From: Rotaria socialis
Lineage: Eukaryota; Rotifera; Eurotatoria; Philodinida; Philodinidae
Assembly (NCBI GenBank): GCA_905331475.1
Contig: CAJNYU010003189.1
Location: 224,461 to 288,460, forward strand
Length of the DNA: 64,000 nt
Direction: 5' to 3'
Within the stretch, counting starts at the first letter, position 1. Each line of letters begins with the position of its first letter. The translations under genes were made by a program, and so were the position numbers. Below are positions 25,673 to 38,340 of the stretch, in pieces. The notes under the pieces were generated by a model. That model was given only the letters and a program-made list of their open reading frames with translations, was not told where the DNA came from and searched no databases.

Positions 25673-26897
25673 NTGTACCATATGATCAATAATGTCCTTC
25701 AAATTGTTTCCATCAATAAATTTGTTTCTACCAACGATTTCAAAAGTCAAACTGAGTTCTTCTAAATTTAACATTCGATCTAGAAGCGGCACAATTAATT
25801 CATCATATGCATTTCGAAACAGATCACAGTATAGCACAAAGCATCTTAAATTAAGGAGTTTTCCCTAAAAAAACAATATCATTGGCTCGTTTAAATAAGG
25901 TATTGAATGAAATAACTAACTTTATTTTCGATTAACTGCGAACGAGTAATTTTATTAATATTAACATGAAGTGTACGAAGTTGATTGAAACGTCCATCAA
26001 CTAAATAAAGACAATCAATGAAATTCTCCAAACTGACATGCAATTCTAATAGATTTGCCGAGAAAATAGTTGGAGGAGAATTATGAAATGATAACATTTG
26101 ATACCAAATGGAAGATGAAACAAAATTTAAACGCTGCAAATTGATGAACATATTAAAGATATTTGTAAATATAATTCTGTTTATACTTTCTGTTTTATTT
26201 GGCTTGTCATTTGGACTCATATTGACAACAAGTGATAAGATTTGACTTTTAAATGTATGCAATAAAAGTATGTGATCTAAATATGAATAAAATACAAAAA
26301 TATCAAGAAAAAAATAGCTATATCTAGCATCGATTCTTATCAGATATTCAAATTGATTATCTCTTTGCATTCTAATATCATTATATAAATATCTTATTTC
26401 TGGTATAAATATTGGTTTTATGACTAAATTAGAGTATACTACGATGCATAGTGTTGTCGATTTTAATGTATTTATTATTTGTTCTAGAATTAGCGATAAT
26501 CAAAATAAAATATCTTACCGGAAAAGAGATGTTCTGTCATTTCTTGTTCAAGATTATATAAACCAAGTTCATATAAATTAGGATAATTGGTGGAAAGAAG
26601 AATACGTGCCATTGATGGCGATTCAACATTAAGCCATTCGATATGATGATGAATTTTAGGTAAAATTTGTGAACAAAATCTATGAAGTGTTGGAAAAGGT
26701 AATTGATAAATAGAATCATTCTGTCAAAGTGTCAATAAATCTAAATGACTCGTAAAATTTGGATCATGCAAAATTTTATTGAATCGTTTATTAATGCCAA
26801 ATAGAGAATACAGTAGCGAGACATTGTTCAGTTTTTTGAAAATAATCAAAAGAATTTCATCGGGTAAATCGTTCAATTGAAGACATAGACATTCCAT
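25673..26897 (-). pseudogene. F-box-like family copy 2, near-intact but with one stop
   Basis: MECLCLQLNDLPDEILLIIF opens an F-box-like domain followed by SLLYSLFGINKRFNKILHDP. A TGA at 26724-26726 interrupts the first exon, after which the frame continues (NDSIYQLPFPTLHRFCSQIL). Exons are 26519-26897, 25921-26423 and 25673-25864, with good GT/AG sites. The LRR-like body includes LLELHVSLENFIDCLYLVDG and MLNLEELSLTFEIVGRNKF. Sequence identity to the family stops at an N (25672), beyond which the last block is missing. Apart from the TGA and the lost end it looks recently functional, so readthrough or a base error is possible. Confidence 0.68.
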
Positions 26898-26919
26898 GTT
26901 TTTCTTCACTTGTATATTC

Positions 26920-29520
26920 CTCTGTAGCTTGCAGTTCTCTCTATTTGGCCGATCTCATCAGAGAAAATAATGATATAATTTTTACATAGTCTAAATCACG
27001 AACGAAAAAAACGGACGAACAAATGTTAATAGTTCTCTCTTATTCTCGTTCAACATATCTGATATAATAATCTTTTAAAATTATTGATTGCTTTTACTAT
27101 CGTGATAAAAACAGATTTATATTTCAACAGATTTAATAAAGAGCTTCGTTGAAATTGTTCATGTTAATAAGCATTTATCTAGACGTAATCATTTTCATAT
27201 TGTTTTTTTCATGTTAGATAACATTGACAAGAGCTCAATTGTGAAGGAGCTTATTTCTCTGCGATTAAATTATCGATGTACTTGAATCACAATATTAAAG
27301 AAACTGCTAATATTTGACACGACTGTCTTGATTTCTGCTATTTTGATCATTTGCTTGTTGTTCTACATCAATATTTTTCTTACCAACTGTTTCGTTTTCC
27401 TGTAATAATTGTCATACTAATATTGAGTTTTTGATACAACTGTCATTATACGATCAAATCTACAGTTTTTTTGGTACAATATCATCGTTTAATTCTTAAA
27501 AAGTTAATATATATCATAGAGTGATATCCAATACAAATTCGAAACTTAGTTTTGAAACAAATAGAACTGAGTTCCTGTACATGTTTCAACTAATTTGGTT
27601 TAGAATATTGAAAGATTTATTAATTGAGTTTATTTAATATTTTTGTAGAAATTATGATACTTGTCTAGGAGATTGTTTTACACGTATATTTTACAGTTAA
27701 TCCATCTTTCAAACTAAATTATGTTCATTTCAGTCAAAGGTTGATTATCAAGTTTGTTTGATTGGTTTTTACAAATACATTTGAAATATATAGTGATCAT
27801 AATAATTAGATGAGGAATACTAATATTGTAAAATTAAGCAAAAAGATTTTCTTAGAACAATACAATATATCTAAGAAGTTGAGGCATTACTAAAATACGC
27901 TCCTACTACCATCTCATTCAAAGATATTATCAATCAATCAATAGATCTTTAAATTTTGCATTCATGAAATCCCATGCCAAGTTATTTTCTTTAAAACATA
28001 TTTGGTAAAAGAGCGAAATATCGTATCTATGAGTTCACTCGAAGCCACGATAGCTCACATCAACCCTGACTTAGAATAGAATTATGAAAATGATGTTTTC
28101 TTCTTTTATCATAGATGTCTAATAGAAAATGGTTTGATGTGAGGTCTCATCAACGAAATATTTCAAATTTTATTCATTGATAACATCTTCGAGTTACACG
28201 GCAATTGAAGTGGATTGCAGAAAACTTTATTAATGTACAAGAAATCGGGAATGTCAAAGATTCAATGAAAGATAAAAAAATTTAGATATATGAATCCTTA
28301 GATGCAATTCATTTGTTACATTTATATGTCAATTAGAGTTTCTGAACTATGTGTGTTCATTGATATTGCTTGCCATAACATTTTTCTCTCCAATAATACA
28401 TTTGTTATTACAACGCTTATCATTTCAGATATTATTTATAAACATATTAAAATTAGATGTAGACATTACTCTTATCTTTATTTTGAGTGTCCAATGTTAT
28501 GAGGGTGCGTATCTAATAATCAATAATTATTTATCATCGTAGTCTTCGTTTGATTTTGCTTTGAAGAGGAAGACATTGTAGGAGAAAGTCTCTACAGGAA
28601 AACGTAGTATATATAAGAAGCGAAAATTCGTCTCGTATGCTTCTTCTTTAATCTAACACGTTGTTTATCACACTCATCCTGAGTATGCATATAGAACGTG
28701 TCATCTGGCTACGGAGGAGGACTAAAACATCCACACAAAGTGTCTCACAAGCATTCTTCTCAATGCTAATCTAAAAATCGAAGGAGAAATTCTCGTCAAC
28801 AAATCTAGGTAGATAGAAATGAGAAAGTTCCATGTAACTTCTAACGAAATAATTCGAAAGATTTTATCTGTACGTAATACCTGAATTGTTCATGAGAACA
28901 TCCTTTTTCGTATATTCTACGTTTTATATGGCATTGCTAGGCTTTCTATTATCTTTGGTGCGTGGAATCATCTTTTTTTCGCATTAAATAAAACATTGTT
29001 TCTGTTAAAAATAAAATTGTGCTTACATTTTTTTTTGCTTAAAATCAATCTATTAAAATTAAAAAAACAAACATACTATGATAGAACTTGTGAAAACTAA
29101 TGATAAATAGTTTTGTAAAAAATTCTCTTTGCTAAAGTTTTTAGAAACTTACTGTTTTTTATGTATTTATATATAAATCCATAACCTAATGATACTTGCA
29201 TATTAAATGACCAAGCGCCATGTCTTTCAAGCTCTTTTTTGTTCTTCGAGAACTGTAAACACGATTGACCCATGAGTAAATCTATCCTTATTAAAAAAGA
29301 TAATTTTCAAGTAGAATTCTATTTAATATTGAGGAAAATATTCAAACAAATGAGTGACTAATAAATCTTTAATGATTATGAAATACTACACGTTTTTCTT
29401 GCTTCTAATGCCTTCATTATATTCAGGAAACAAAACTAATCTTGTATATTTCGTTCTAAAACATGTATAAAATTAGCGACTGTTAGTAATCCAACAACAA
29501 CAATTGTTATTTAAATTATC
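26920..29520. other. AT-rich intergenic DNA, no gene supported
   Basis: These 2.6 kb contain only short frames of poor quality, many rich in Ile/Phe/Tyr as expected from AT bias. No domain, splice series or structured repeat was recognised. It separates F-box-like copy 2 from the MITE at 29526. Confidence 0.5.
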
Positions 29521-29525
29521 TGAAC

Positions 29526-29808
29526 TATCCCAGATCGAACATTCCGGCCACCGGATTCCGTAGGATACTCCAGGGAATATGCGGGAAAGTCACCATATCC
29601 TGCAGGAAATCGCTGGAACATGGAAGCAGTATTCCGATCAAAAATACGGCCGAACTTTTCCGGCGAATTCCTGCCAAGTTCCGGTGCTTTCCGACAGGAA
29701 TTGGTCGGAAATCACCGGAAAAATTTCCATCCGGAATACTGCTTCCACAAAATCAACGGAACTACTCGGAACCGGCCGTTTCCAGGCCGGACTGTTCGAC
29801 CTGGGATA
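29526..29808. mobile_element. MITE, GGATTC-rich family, 283 bp
   Basis: The ends TATCCCAGATCGAACATTCCGG and its inverted partner (CCGGACTGTTCGACCTGGGATA) form terminal inverted repeats of about 22 bp. The interior is GC-richer than its surroundings and full of TTCCGG/GGAATTCC words. Related copies are at 31181-31631 and 41661-43405. It has no coding capacity. Confidence 0.75.
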
Positions 29809-29809
29809 T

Positions 29810-30600
29810 AGATGTATCTGTATATACACTTGTGTCGCCTATTCAACACAACGGGCGTCTTTTTTCCACCACTAAACATTATCTTTTTTTTCTCATTCAG
29901 CCGTCTTATAAATAAAGAAGAGTCATCACTATGCATGATCTTTTATAGTCGTCCGATATTTTCTTTTAAGTCATAATTAGTGTTCACTATACAGAACTTC
30001 AGTTTAACAAAAGTTGCTGTGTCAAACCATGAAATGCCCAGGGCAAGGAGGTGTGCATTATAGGAATTTTTACTGTAGTTACATTGATTATACTCATAGA
30101 TGTATCGTCTTGTTGCGACAGAAAAGAGCAACAAGAAGCGAGTTGATGTCCATAACAATACATGAAGCGAATGATGGTGAAAAACTTATCAATATTAAGT
30201 ATTTTTCTTTTAACTTCAATTTTTCAGAAAAAAAGAGGGTGAAAAGAGGAGGTTGTGGAAGAAAAGAGGAAAAAGAGGAGGAGTGGTATGTCACATACCA
30301 CATTGTACTATCGTATGGCATCATCTATTGAGTTTGTTTGTCAATCGTTTATTACTTGATAGACTTTTTTTCTTCTAGTTTATTTTCATTTTTCACGATG
30401 GTTACATCTGTCTTTACAATCAAAATGCTTTTTTATTTTATTTTTTACAATAACAAAAAAAAATAGATACATATCAATACGTTTTATTTGTGAAAATCTT
30501 TCAATTCACTGTGAGAAACATCTTGATCAAGTTCGGCTATTTTCAACACTATGTTCTTTAACGTGAAAATGTATTTATATTTGGCAGGATAAATATGATT
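29810..30600. other. Intergenic DNA
   Basis: No supported gene. A purine-rich tract (AAAAGAGGA-type, about 30225-30285) is present, with no partner structure. Confidence 0.4.
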
Positions 30601-30632
30601 AAGACATTCTGTAATCATATCACGTTGTTCAT

Positions 30633-31850
30633 CTACCGATCGGATAGGCTGATGCCCATACTGAGTCGATCACTCGCCATTTTACGTAAATCAATTAATT
30701 TCAATTCCAAGTTGGTCGTTTGTTTTAATTTAGCTTCAATCGGTTCAATGAAAGTTCGTACACGTGGATGGTTTTGCACATTTAAATCTTCTTTCGGGTC
30801 AACACATTTCCTGTCAATTTGCAATAATTCCATAACTTTTTGTTCACGAAAAGACCACTCATCTAAAATAAACGTAGAATTCCTTAATTGTTCTTTTAAA
30901 CTTTCTTATTTGATTTTTATAAATTACTTGTAAATTTGGACCACGTGCCCATTGTTGGGTACACTTGTTTGATAATCTTGTCGAGGAAATAGAATCGAAA
31001 TAATCTTGCTATATCAAATGCTTTAATATTTGTATCTTGCATTTGTTGATTTAGTTCCAGGGTTTCAATACGTAATTCTTGAGATTGAGTTTTTGATTCG
31101 TATTGTGTTAATCGATCTCTTAAATTTTGTATTTGAACCAGAATCACCGAGAAAATTTCATTAAGATTTTGTTTATCACTACCCAGGTGAACTAATCCGA
31201 CATCGGATTCCATCGGATCTCTTAGGATCCAACATACCGACAAAAACCCGACGGATTCCTGGTTGAGGAATCGCTGTCGGATCCGACGGACAAAATCAAT
31301 TTTCTTAATCAGGAGTGAATAAGCATCTGATGCCATCAAAACACAAGGGTTGTATGCTAGCGTCGGTTTCCGTTGAATTCCGACACAGGTTTTTCTCGGA
31401 TTCCAGCGGCAGGGATCCGACTGTAAATCCGTTTCCAGGAATCCAACGGAATTTCATCGGTTTTANTCCGACATAGGTTTTTCTCGGATTCCAGCGGCAG
31501 GGATCCGACTGTAAATCCGTTTCCAGGAATCCAACGGAATTTCATCGGTTTTATTAACATTTTAATGATATCGGATAGGATTCCCTCTGGGATCTTATCG
31601 GATCCTACTATCGGAATGATTCTTCTGAGTAACAGTAATATTCAATTGTACCAATAATTTAGATAACCATTGATGCAAATCTGTATCATTATGTTCAACA
31701 ATTTTTTCCAGCTTTGGCATACATACAGTAAAAGCACCCTGCTTCTTTTCTTCTTCATTGAGATCAACTCGTACTAAGTGATGATCCATTAAGACCTTGT
31801 AAACAACATTAAATAGTTGTGCGCATTCGTCCATGCTAAAATCTGAAAAC
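30633..31850 (-). pseudogene. Unrecognised coiled-coil gene interrupted by a MITE
   Basis: Part one (about 31632-31850) reads MDECAQLFNVVYKVLMDHHL and then KKQGAFTVCMPKLEKIVEHN, LHQWLSKLLVQLNITVT. The MITE at 31181-31631 follows. Part two (30928-31180) resumes GSDKQNLNEIFSVILVQIQN with a coiled coil (LRDRLTQYESKTQSQELRIE). An intron precedes the last exon, 30633-30862 (DEWSFREQKVMELLQIDR...). The protein is mostly helical and no family is recognised. The first exon may start upstream because an acceptor (GTTTTCAG) precedes it. If the MITE is spliced out the gene could still work; otherwise it is broken. Confidence 0.55.
31181..31631. mobile_element. MITE of the GGATTC-rich family, inserted in a gene
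   Basis: The ends TACCCAGGTGAACTAATCCG and (reverse) TACTCAGAAGAATCATTCCG match each other and the 29526 and 41661 elements. An interior block of about 86 bp occurs twice in tandem (about 31379-31465 and 31467-31553), with a single N at the join. The duplication is therefore suspect. Confidence 0.7.
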
Positions 31851-32383
31851 AACTAATTAGAAAAAAATGCATTTATGAAAAATCAAATATTGTGCTCGAT
31901 GGAAGGAATAGATATAGACGGTTTTTTCGAAACCATTTCCATGAAGTTCTCCCTTCTACCTCTACGAAAGCATCCAGGATTCTCATCACTATCTCCACTG
32001 AAAACATACGAGAAAATCCATTGATTATGATCAATATTTAACCGATTAATTTTTTAGTCTCTTTTTCTTTTTCTAATTTTGTAATTGCTTGTTTGTGGTA
32101 TGACGACTACTGACATCTAGTGCTTTTTATATTGTTCATCAAATGTTTGTTTGAGAGCATGCATTTATCGAGTATCAGGTACTACTACAGAAGAGTGACA
32201 CCCTCTACACTGAATTAGTGTAATTCACAGGGCACATAAAAGAATATGCGTGCGGCGGTGTCATTTTTCTGCAGTGGTATCGAAAAGCTTCTATATAATG
32301 AATAAACTTTATGCAACCATTGAATACTTTTTCGAAAAATTTTAATCAAATCTTAATTCGACAATAGTTTATTTTGAAGTCGT

Positions 32384-33362
32384 GTGTAGAGCTCATCGGG
32401 TCCAAGAATTTTCAGACCCGAACTTGGACCCGGTACATCAAAAACGTTTGGACCCATACTAGTGGTGACACTGGAACTTTGAAACTACTCTGATAGAATT
32501 ATTCAAATTGAAGTAAACCCATTCCATATTAGAAGACATCCCCTCCCCAACCTGTATCACGCAAAACCGTCAGGAGTTTCAAAAATTGTGTTCTTATAGG
32601 AAACAGATTACTTTCTGAGGGGGTGGGGTCTTCTATTATGGGAGGAGGTTTAGCGCACCTCAATTTTAATCTTTAAATTTAAAGCTAAAACAAGCATATC
32701 TTAAAGTTTAACTTTCTAAAAAGTCAAAATTTAACGTATATTTTTCAGAAAAAAAAAAATTCGGAAAATCTTTCTTTTGTTAAATTCTTTTTAATGAAAA
32801 GCAAATAGTTCTGAACAAAAAACTCCCTTTCATGAAAAAATCTATTTTAACTTTAACTCTTTGGACTGCAAATTTTAATCATGCTTCTTTTAACTTGAAA
32901 GTAAAGTTAAGCTGAGATTCTTAACAAATACCTAGTTTATTAATCAAAAATAGATCTAGAACAAAACGTACTCTTAAACTAGTAATCAATTTTTCTAATT
33001 GAATCTGGTGGTCGCTCCGAAGATACGGCATACTTCTGTCCTTTTTTGTCATGCACGTAGTACATCTTACACGCTCTTTCAACTATCCGATAAAGAGTTT
33101 TTAACAATTATTTTATAATGAACTCTGACTCCTAGCGACTCGCTAGTAGTGTGCAGCGTCGGATGGAATAAGGAATGAATGTAATAAAGTGTTTATATTG
33201 TTTCTTAACTTAGACAACTTCAACATCAACAACATCAGATTCGTTTTCACTCGATTATATCCATAAAAATTTTCTTGTGATCTGACCCAATAGTTAAAAA
33301 AATTTTAATCTGGACCCGGTGAAAAGAAATTTTTGGATTCGCAGTCGCACCCGATCGGCTCT
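32384..33362. repeat. Possible fold-back region with GAGC.GATCGGGT ends
   Basis: GTAGAGCTCATCGGGTCC near 32387 is answered by reversed GGGTGCGACTGC...GAGCCGATCGGGT near 33340-33362. Both lie beside GGACCCGGT words. A similar pair of ends occurs around 49045-49470. A smaller hairpin (ATTAGAAGACATCCCCTCCC against GAGGGGGTGGGGTCTTCTA, about 32530-32640) lies inside. There is no coding content; the remainder is AT-rich. Confidence 0.4.
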
Positions 33363-33596
33363 AACTCGAAACAATCGATCGTTTGACATTTTACTTTTTT
33401 CACCAGTTAATAATCAGCAAGCAGTCTGTTTATGTATATATTTTATATCATCATTGCTTTAAAATAAGAATGTTTTATATGTGGATGCAACATATTAAAA
33501 GCTTTTATTTCCAGAAAATTCTTCTTTTGTTGTATTTATTAAATTTCGAATATCATCTTGTTCATCTTCATCATCATTTGAGGAAAGTCATCATTA

Positions 33597-33866
33597 ATGC
33601 TAAGATCAGTTGCTGTTATATTATCGTCATCATTATCACCATCATCAACAAATAATCAGCAGTCATTGACCACATCAGATAATGTACTTCAACAAAGTGC
33701 ATCCCCAAATTCGATACCTATTATAGTGCCATCAGATACAATACAATCGAATTCAACTTCAGTCACAGCATCTTCTATATCCAAATCAACAGAAGATGAA
33801 GCTTGCGTTGAAAACATTATCCAACAACCATCATCATTAAAAACTAAAAGACAAGTGAAAAGATAA
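33597..33866 (+). CDS. Possible Ser/Thr-rich terminal exon
   Basis: An 89-residue open stretch reads SVAVILSSSLSPSSTNNQQS and later QSNSTSVTASSISKSTEDEA, ending in basic KTKRQVKR. AATAAA-like motifs follow near 34147. Composition resembles a disordered C-terminus. No upstream exon was identified, and neighbouring frames are also Ser-rich, which suggests low-complexity drift. Confidence 0.25.
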   Translation: MLRSVAVILSSSLSPSSTNNQQSLTTSDNVLQQSASPNSIPIIVPSDTIQSNSTSVTASSISKSTEDEACVENIIQQPSSLKTKRQVKR

Positions 33867-34735
33867 GTTCAAACAATAGAATCTTCACATAACACAAGAG
33901 AATCAGCAAAAAGAACAAGAAGAAGATAATTTTTATATGCCGAACGTTTCTTGTTTGTACTTATTCGATTACAGGGTTATTTTGTGTTCTCTTATACAGT
34001 AAGGTTTTATATTAAATTGATGTGTTTAACTTAATAATTCACTTATTTTTTCTTTTATAGTTAATAGGTTCTATCAAGTACTGAATTTTTATATTTTTAT
34101 GCCAGTTTGATTTTGATTTTTTGTTACATTTTACAGTTGGTTTTTAAATAAATAAATAATATAATTATTGGTCATAAAAAAAGCCTTTTAAAATAAATAT
34201 TTCTTGATTGATTCATACAGTCTCCGCAAAGATTCTTTTTGTTAAATTTTTTTCTCTACTTTCAATAGAGAAAGAATTGAGAAAATGAAAACTATCATAT
34301 TTTTATAATTCTAAGAATTTCATATCCGAGTGGATTCTAGTGGATTCATGGATTCTGCTGTTTCCCCCTTAAATAGACGTGACTCGCTTCTATCAATTTT
34401 GCCTTCATTTTTTTTCATGTACTCATTCTTCACAGTCAGATGTTCAATAATAGTGAACAGCATCTTAACACATTATTGTGGTTGAATGATAGAAAAGACT
34501 TCACGTGAACACATACAAAGTATTACAAACAGTAGCAAAGCACACCTCTCTCTTTCTGCCCATCTCCTCACAATTTTCTAGATACGGTTGTCAATATCAT
34601 TGTTTATTCAGGAGAAAGAAAGAAGAAAAAAGCAAAGCAGATGAACTGGGCAAATGCATGCAATAGACTTATTACCTCATTACTTAGATCAAATATAGAC
34701 CACATGATGCAAAGTTTCTTCAATACGCTTACAGC

Positions 34736-34790
34736 TGGTGTGGATGAGTTTTGGTGTTTTCCTTTCATAATTGTGGCACCCACACCCTCA
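34736..34790. repeat. TGTGGG-like palindrome, degenerate
   Basis: TGGTGTGGATGAG on the left pairs with GGCACCCACACCCTCA on the right around a pyrimidine core (TTTTCCTTTC). It lies in intergenic DNA upstream of the secreted-protein gene. Confidence 0.5.
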
Positions 34791-35237
34791 AGAAGTGATT
34801 ATAGTTCATATTTATTTACATCAAAAAGACTTTTCCCCCACGTGCGCAATAGCATCTGTGATGTTTTGCATCGATCACCATGAATGTATCTTATTCAAAT
34901 GAGAATATAGATCATATCGCTCTGTATGATTTACAAAGTTGATAATTGATGATGCCTTGTAAATTGAAAAGCATAACAGTCACTCAAATTCGTCATGTTC
35001 TTTTGTTTTCTCACTGATGTACCTTATCTATGAGACAGAAAACTTGTATATTGCTTTTCTTTCGTTTTGCTGTATCATCCTGACTAGCGTGAGTAAGTGA
35101 CTGACTGACTACTGTTGTTTACCATCCTGAATAATGACCGAACAAGCATCTATATATAACGATAACTTTACTGTTTTTTTAATATACCTTCTTTTAAGAT
35201 TGCGAATAAGCTATAAAAAGTTTGAAAAATAAAACAA

Positions 35238-36745
35238 ATGATAGTATTGATACTATTGATCCTATTTGTAAGTCAGTGCCTAAGTCAAAATGGTTTTCCA
35301 AAACAATTTCAAGCAATATTGAACATAAGCGGAATAGGTTCTTGGGATTCACCATTTCCAGGTGTTAAACAATTATTGTATGATCAAAAATGTTTAAGAG
35401 TTCGTTTCGATATTCAAGGATCGCGAGCAAAACAAAATGAAACTTGGATGCTTCAATATAAACCCAAAGGCGCTGAAGCAGATTCAGTAAATAGAAAATG
35501 ATTCATTATGAAAAAATGATTAATCATGAAACATTTTTTAGCCAGCTTCGCAGAATTATACAATGTTTAATCTCAATCCTGACTTTCCATACTTTACAAA
35601 AGTACAGAAGATGATTTACCTTATTTTTCTCTTCCAATAATTGTTTTTCTATTCAGAACGATTGTTGGTATCGAACAAATTCAATGATTGACATAGGCCC
35701 ATTTCCAATCAGTTGGTTGCATGGAGTAGAAAATTCTATTCAGATTTACCCGTGGTATCCGTTAGCACCAAATCTTATTAATAAAGGCGAAGAATGGATA
35801 CCAGAGCTTCAACTAAATGCAACAGTACGTTTTCCTATTTCGATGAAATCAAAATTTGAATGAAAGTAATGCACTTCAATTATGGATGTCGCATTTCGAG
35901 GGAAACATTAGAATTCTACTTATTCCTTATACGGTTTAAATCAATATTTTGAAATACTTGCGAGTAAAGAACAGACAATAAAAAGATTTTCATTGTTGTA
36001 GAGATATGATTCACCGGAAATATGCGATTTAATACACTCTCGTATTGGCAAAGTTCCATGTTTCAGTTATTTTGAAACAAAATATAGGCCAGTTAAAACG
36101 ATTCAAGCACGGCCTGTTCCTCCCGAATCCTTTGATAATGACGAGTAAGTGAATATTACACGCTTTGAATGAGAAAAAAAGCTACAGATTTATTCATAGA
36201 TACATAACTATAGTTTATCTATCATTTACAAATGGTATTCCATCACAAGCTGAACATTTGTTCAATCTACCTGGTCAATGGCCTGGTTATTGTGGGAATG
36301 CAAACGCAGGTAAACTATATAGTTCGCAGCTACTTATTTACTGTCACTTGTGTTGTTATAATTTGATTGTTCTTTAGCTTTTACTGTGAACCCTTTCAAT
36401 AATTTTGTGGTAACTCCAAATGATCAAGATCATTTTACATTAAAATTGCAAACACCACCAGTTCAATCGCTTGGTGGCCAAGTCAAAGTTGAGTTTAAAG
36501 TACAACCATCAGGAATTTACAATGGTACACGATGTGGTAAATTCAATACAATTGTTTTCGATAAAAACAATTGGCAAATACCACAACAGGTCAACGTGTC
36601 TTTTGTTGATTACGGTTGTTGCATATATAACATTATTGCAAACGATGGTGGATATGATTGGCAATATGCTGGGTCATCAATTTTTGTTTTCGCATGTGAT
36701 GAACGAGCTGGAGATGATTGCAAAGGCAAACGATGTGTGCTCTAG
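35238..36745 (+). CDS. Secreted protein with C-terminal Calx-beta-like domain
   Basis: MIVLILLILFVSQCLSQNG is a clear signal peptide. Six exons (35238-35486, 35542-35601, 35657-35824, 36002-36144, 36200-36309, 36378-36745) join in frame. The product is about 365 residues, with cysteines suited to disulphides and several NxT/S glycosylation sites. The central part (NDCWYRTNSMIDIGPFPISW, YDSPEICDLIHSRIG) is not recognised. The C-terminal part (VKVEFKVQPSG, NTIVFDKNNWQIPQQVNVSF, VDYG) has the strand order and the F...NW..PQ.V.V.F.D motif common in Calx-beta and bacterial surface repeats. Likely role is extracellular or lumenal binding (inference). No breaks were seen. AATAAA-type signals follow near 36796. 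Confidence 0.75.
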
Positions 36746-36831
36746 AATCGTTCAAAAAACAAGAAGAATCATACTCCACATACACATAGCTACTTAATAA
36801 AAATCACATTCCTACTACAGGGTGCCCCAAA

Positions 36832-36870
36832 GTGTGGGTGTGGGTCTTCTCTTTAGCCACACCCACACTA
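36832..36870. repeat. TGTGGG-arm palindrome, near-perfect
   Basis: AGTGTGGGTGTGGG, core TCTTCTCTTTAG, right arm CCACACCCACACT. This is one of the cleanest members of the dispersed family, just downstream of the secreted-protein gene. Confidence 0.85.
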
Positions 36871-36879
36871 TATTTGAGC

Positions 36880-37760
36880 ATTTATCAATATGAATGAAAA
36901 CGACTTTGAAATCTTTAATTTTCTCGTGGCAAATCAATAGGTAACGATAAAATCTAGTTCTTATTGATTGGTTCACTCATTTGCAAAAATATACAACTGT
37001 AGTAGTTTATACATTCAGTTTTTTTTACTTCTTTTTTTTTGTGCTTATCTAACACTTTCACCTCTCCTGGAATTTTTTAAAAGCAAATATCGCATACATA
37101 GAATGATACAATGAAACGTGAACAATCAATATAGTTATAGCAATTTTGGCGTATCGATATGCATGTTAAATTCTTCAACATTTGGCAAGATGATAGGTAA
37201 ATTTTTTAAAATCTGCATACTCGATCAGTAATCACAGTACAGTTTTCTTTTATATGCTTCATGATAGAAGTATTGTTGAGACGAATATCAGTCATACCCT
37301 TATTAAGAGAATCTTCACCGATAAATACCATATAACTGTTCATGACACAATAATGATTAAGCTGATTATAACAAAAAAATAATGAATAAAACAAAAATAA
37401 AATCTTTTTTCTTCTTTCTGACGGATGTGGGAAGTAAGCCTTATCGCAAGGACGGCGTGTGGCTATATTTTGTCGTGAGACCCATGCTTGTAACCTGTTT
37501 ATTGAAAATGCGTTAAGATTGTAAAATTACTTTTTCAGCAAGCCTTATCACAAAAGAATGTTATATCCATAAAATATCTTTCAATCGGTAAAAATAAATT
37601 GTAGACCAGCTGGTCTAACTAATTGAACTGATCTTCTTCGGACGTGGGTGCGGGTCCTACTCCTCACATTTGATATAAGATTCTGTTTTGTTCAAGTTAA
37701 AGTACCGTGTTTTCTGTTAATTTGAAAATAATACAATGATTCATAAAAGTTTGTCTATGC
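36880..37760. other. Intergenic DNA, weak exon-like stretches only
   Basis: On the minus strand, 37206-37360 reads QLNHYCVMNSYMVFIGEDSL and onward to a stop, and could be a lone terminal exon. Flanking AGCCTTATC words are repeated at about 37437 and 37543, so it may equally be repeat-derived. A half palindrome (GACGTGGGTGCGGG) is at 37641-37656. Confidence 0.3.
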
Positions 37761-37768
37761 TTTAACTT

Positions 37769-37844
37769 TGGGTGTGGGTGTGAATGTAGGGCGTGATTTT
37801 GGAGAAGAAACGCACTCACATCCACACTACCACACCCACACCCA
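37769..37844. repeat. TGTGGG-arm palindrome, long
   Basis: GGGTGTGGGTGTG on the left, GGAGAAGAAACG in the core, and two right-hand segments (CTCACATCCACAC and CCACACCCACACCC) indicate a nested or duplicated arm. Confidence 0.8.
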
Positions 37845-38168
37845 CAACTACCTAGGTTTACCATTCAACTATCGCAACGCTGGCATCGAAAAACTAATGA
37901 CGAATTCGGATTCCCGGGCATCGATAACCTATTCCAAGCTTCGATCAGAATTCAGATCGGAGTTGAAATGCAAAGCTTAATTTTACAGCCCTCGATTTTT
38001 TAATGGGCCCAATATCGGACCGATGGGAGCTCGAATCGAAAAAATGATAACGGATTCGGAATTCTCGACTTCAATAGGCTGTTTGAGATTTATATTACTT
38101 CAATCACGTTCCGAAAATATAGTATCTTGCTTCAAGCCAGAATCATCTTTGGAAAAAGGTTCCGCTTT

Positions 38169-38340
38169 AAAAAAATGGTGCAGGACGGAACCTTTTCAAA
38201 CATCTGGAACTATTGAGGATCTGAGATGGTTCTTTAAACTAGCTAGAACCCTCGATGGTTTATTGATAAACGAGTAAAACCTTAAAAGGTTCAGTATCTT
38301 GGCTAGAACCATAAATGGTCCCATATGGCACCTTTTTTTT
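38169..38340. mobile_element. MITE, ATGGTGTC/GAAACC family, copy 1
   Basis: AAAAAAATGGTGCAGGACGG on the left is answered by reversed AAAAAGGTGCCATATGGGAC on the right. The interior is a degenerate palindrome of GGTTCTAG-like words. It is related to copies at 39091, 41321 and 47296. Confidence 0.6.
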
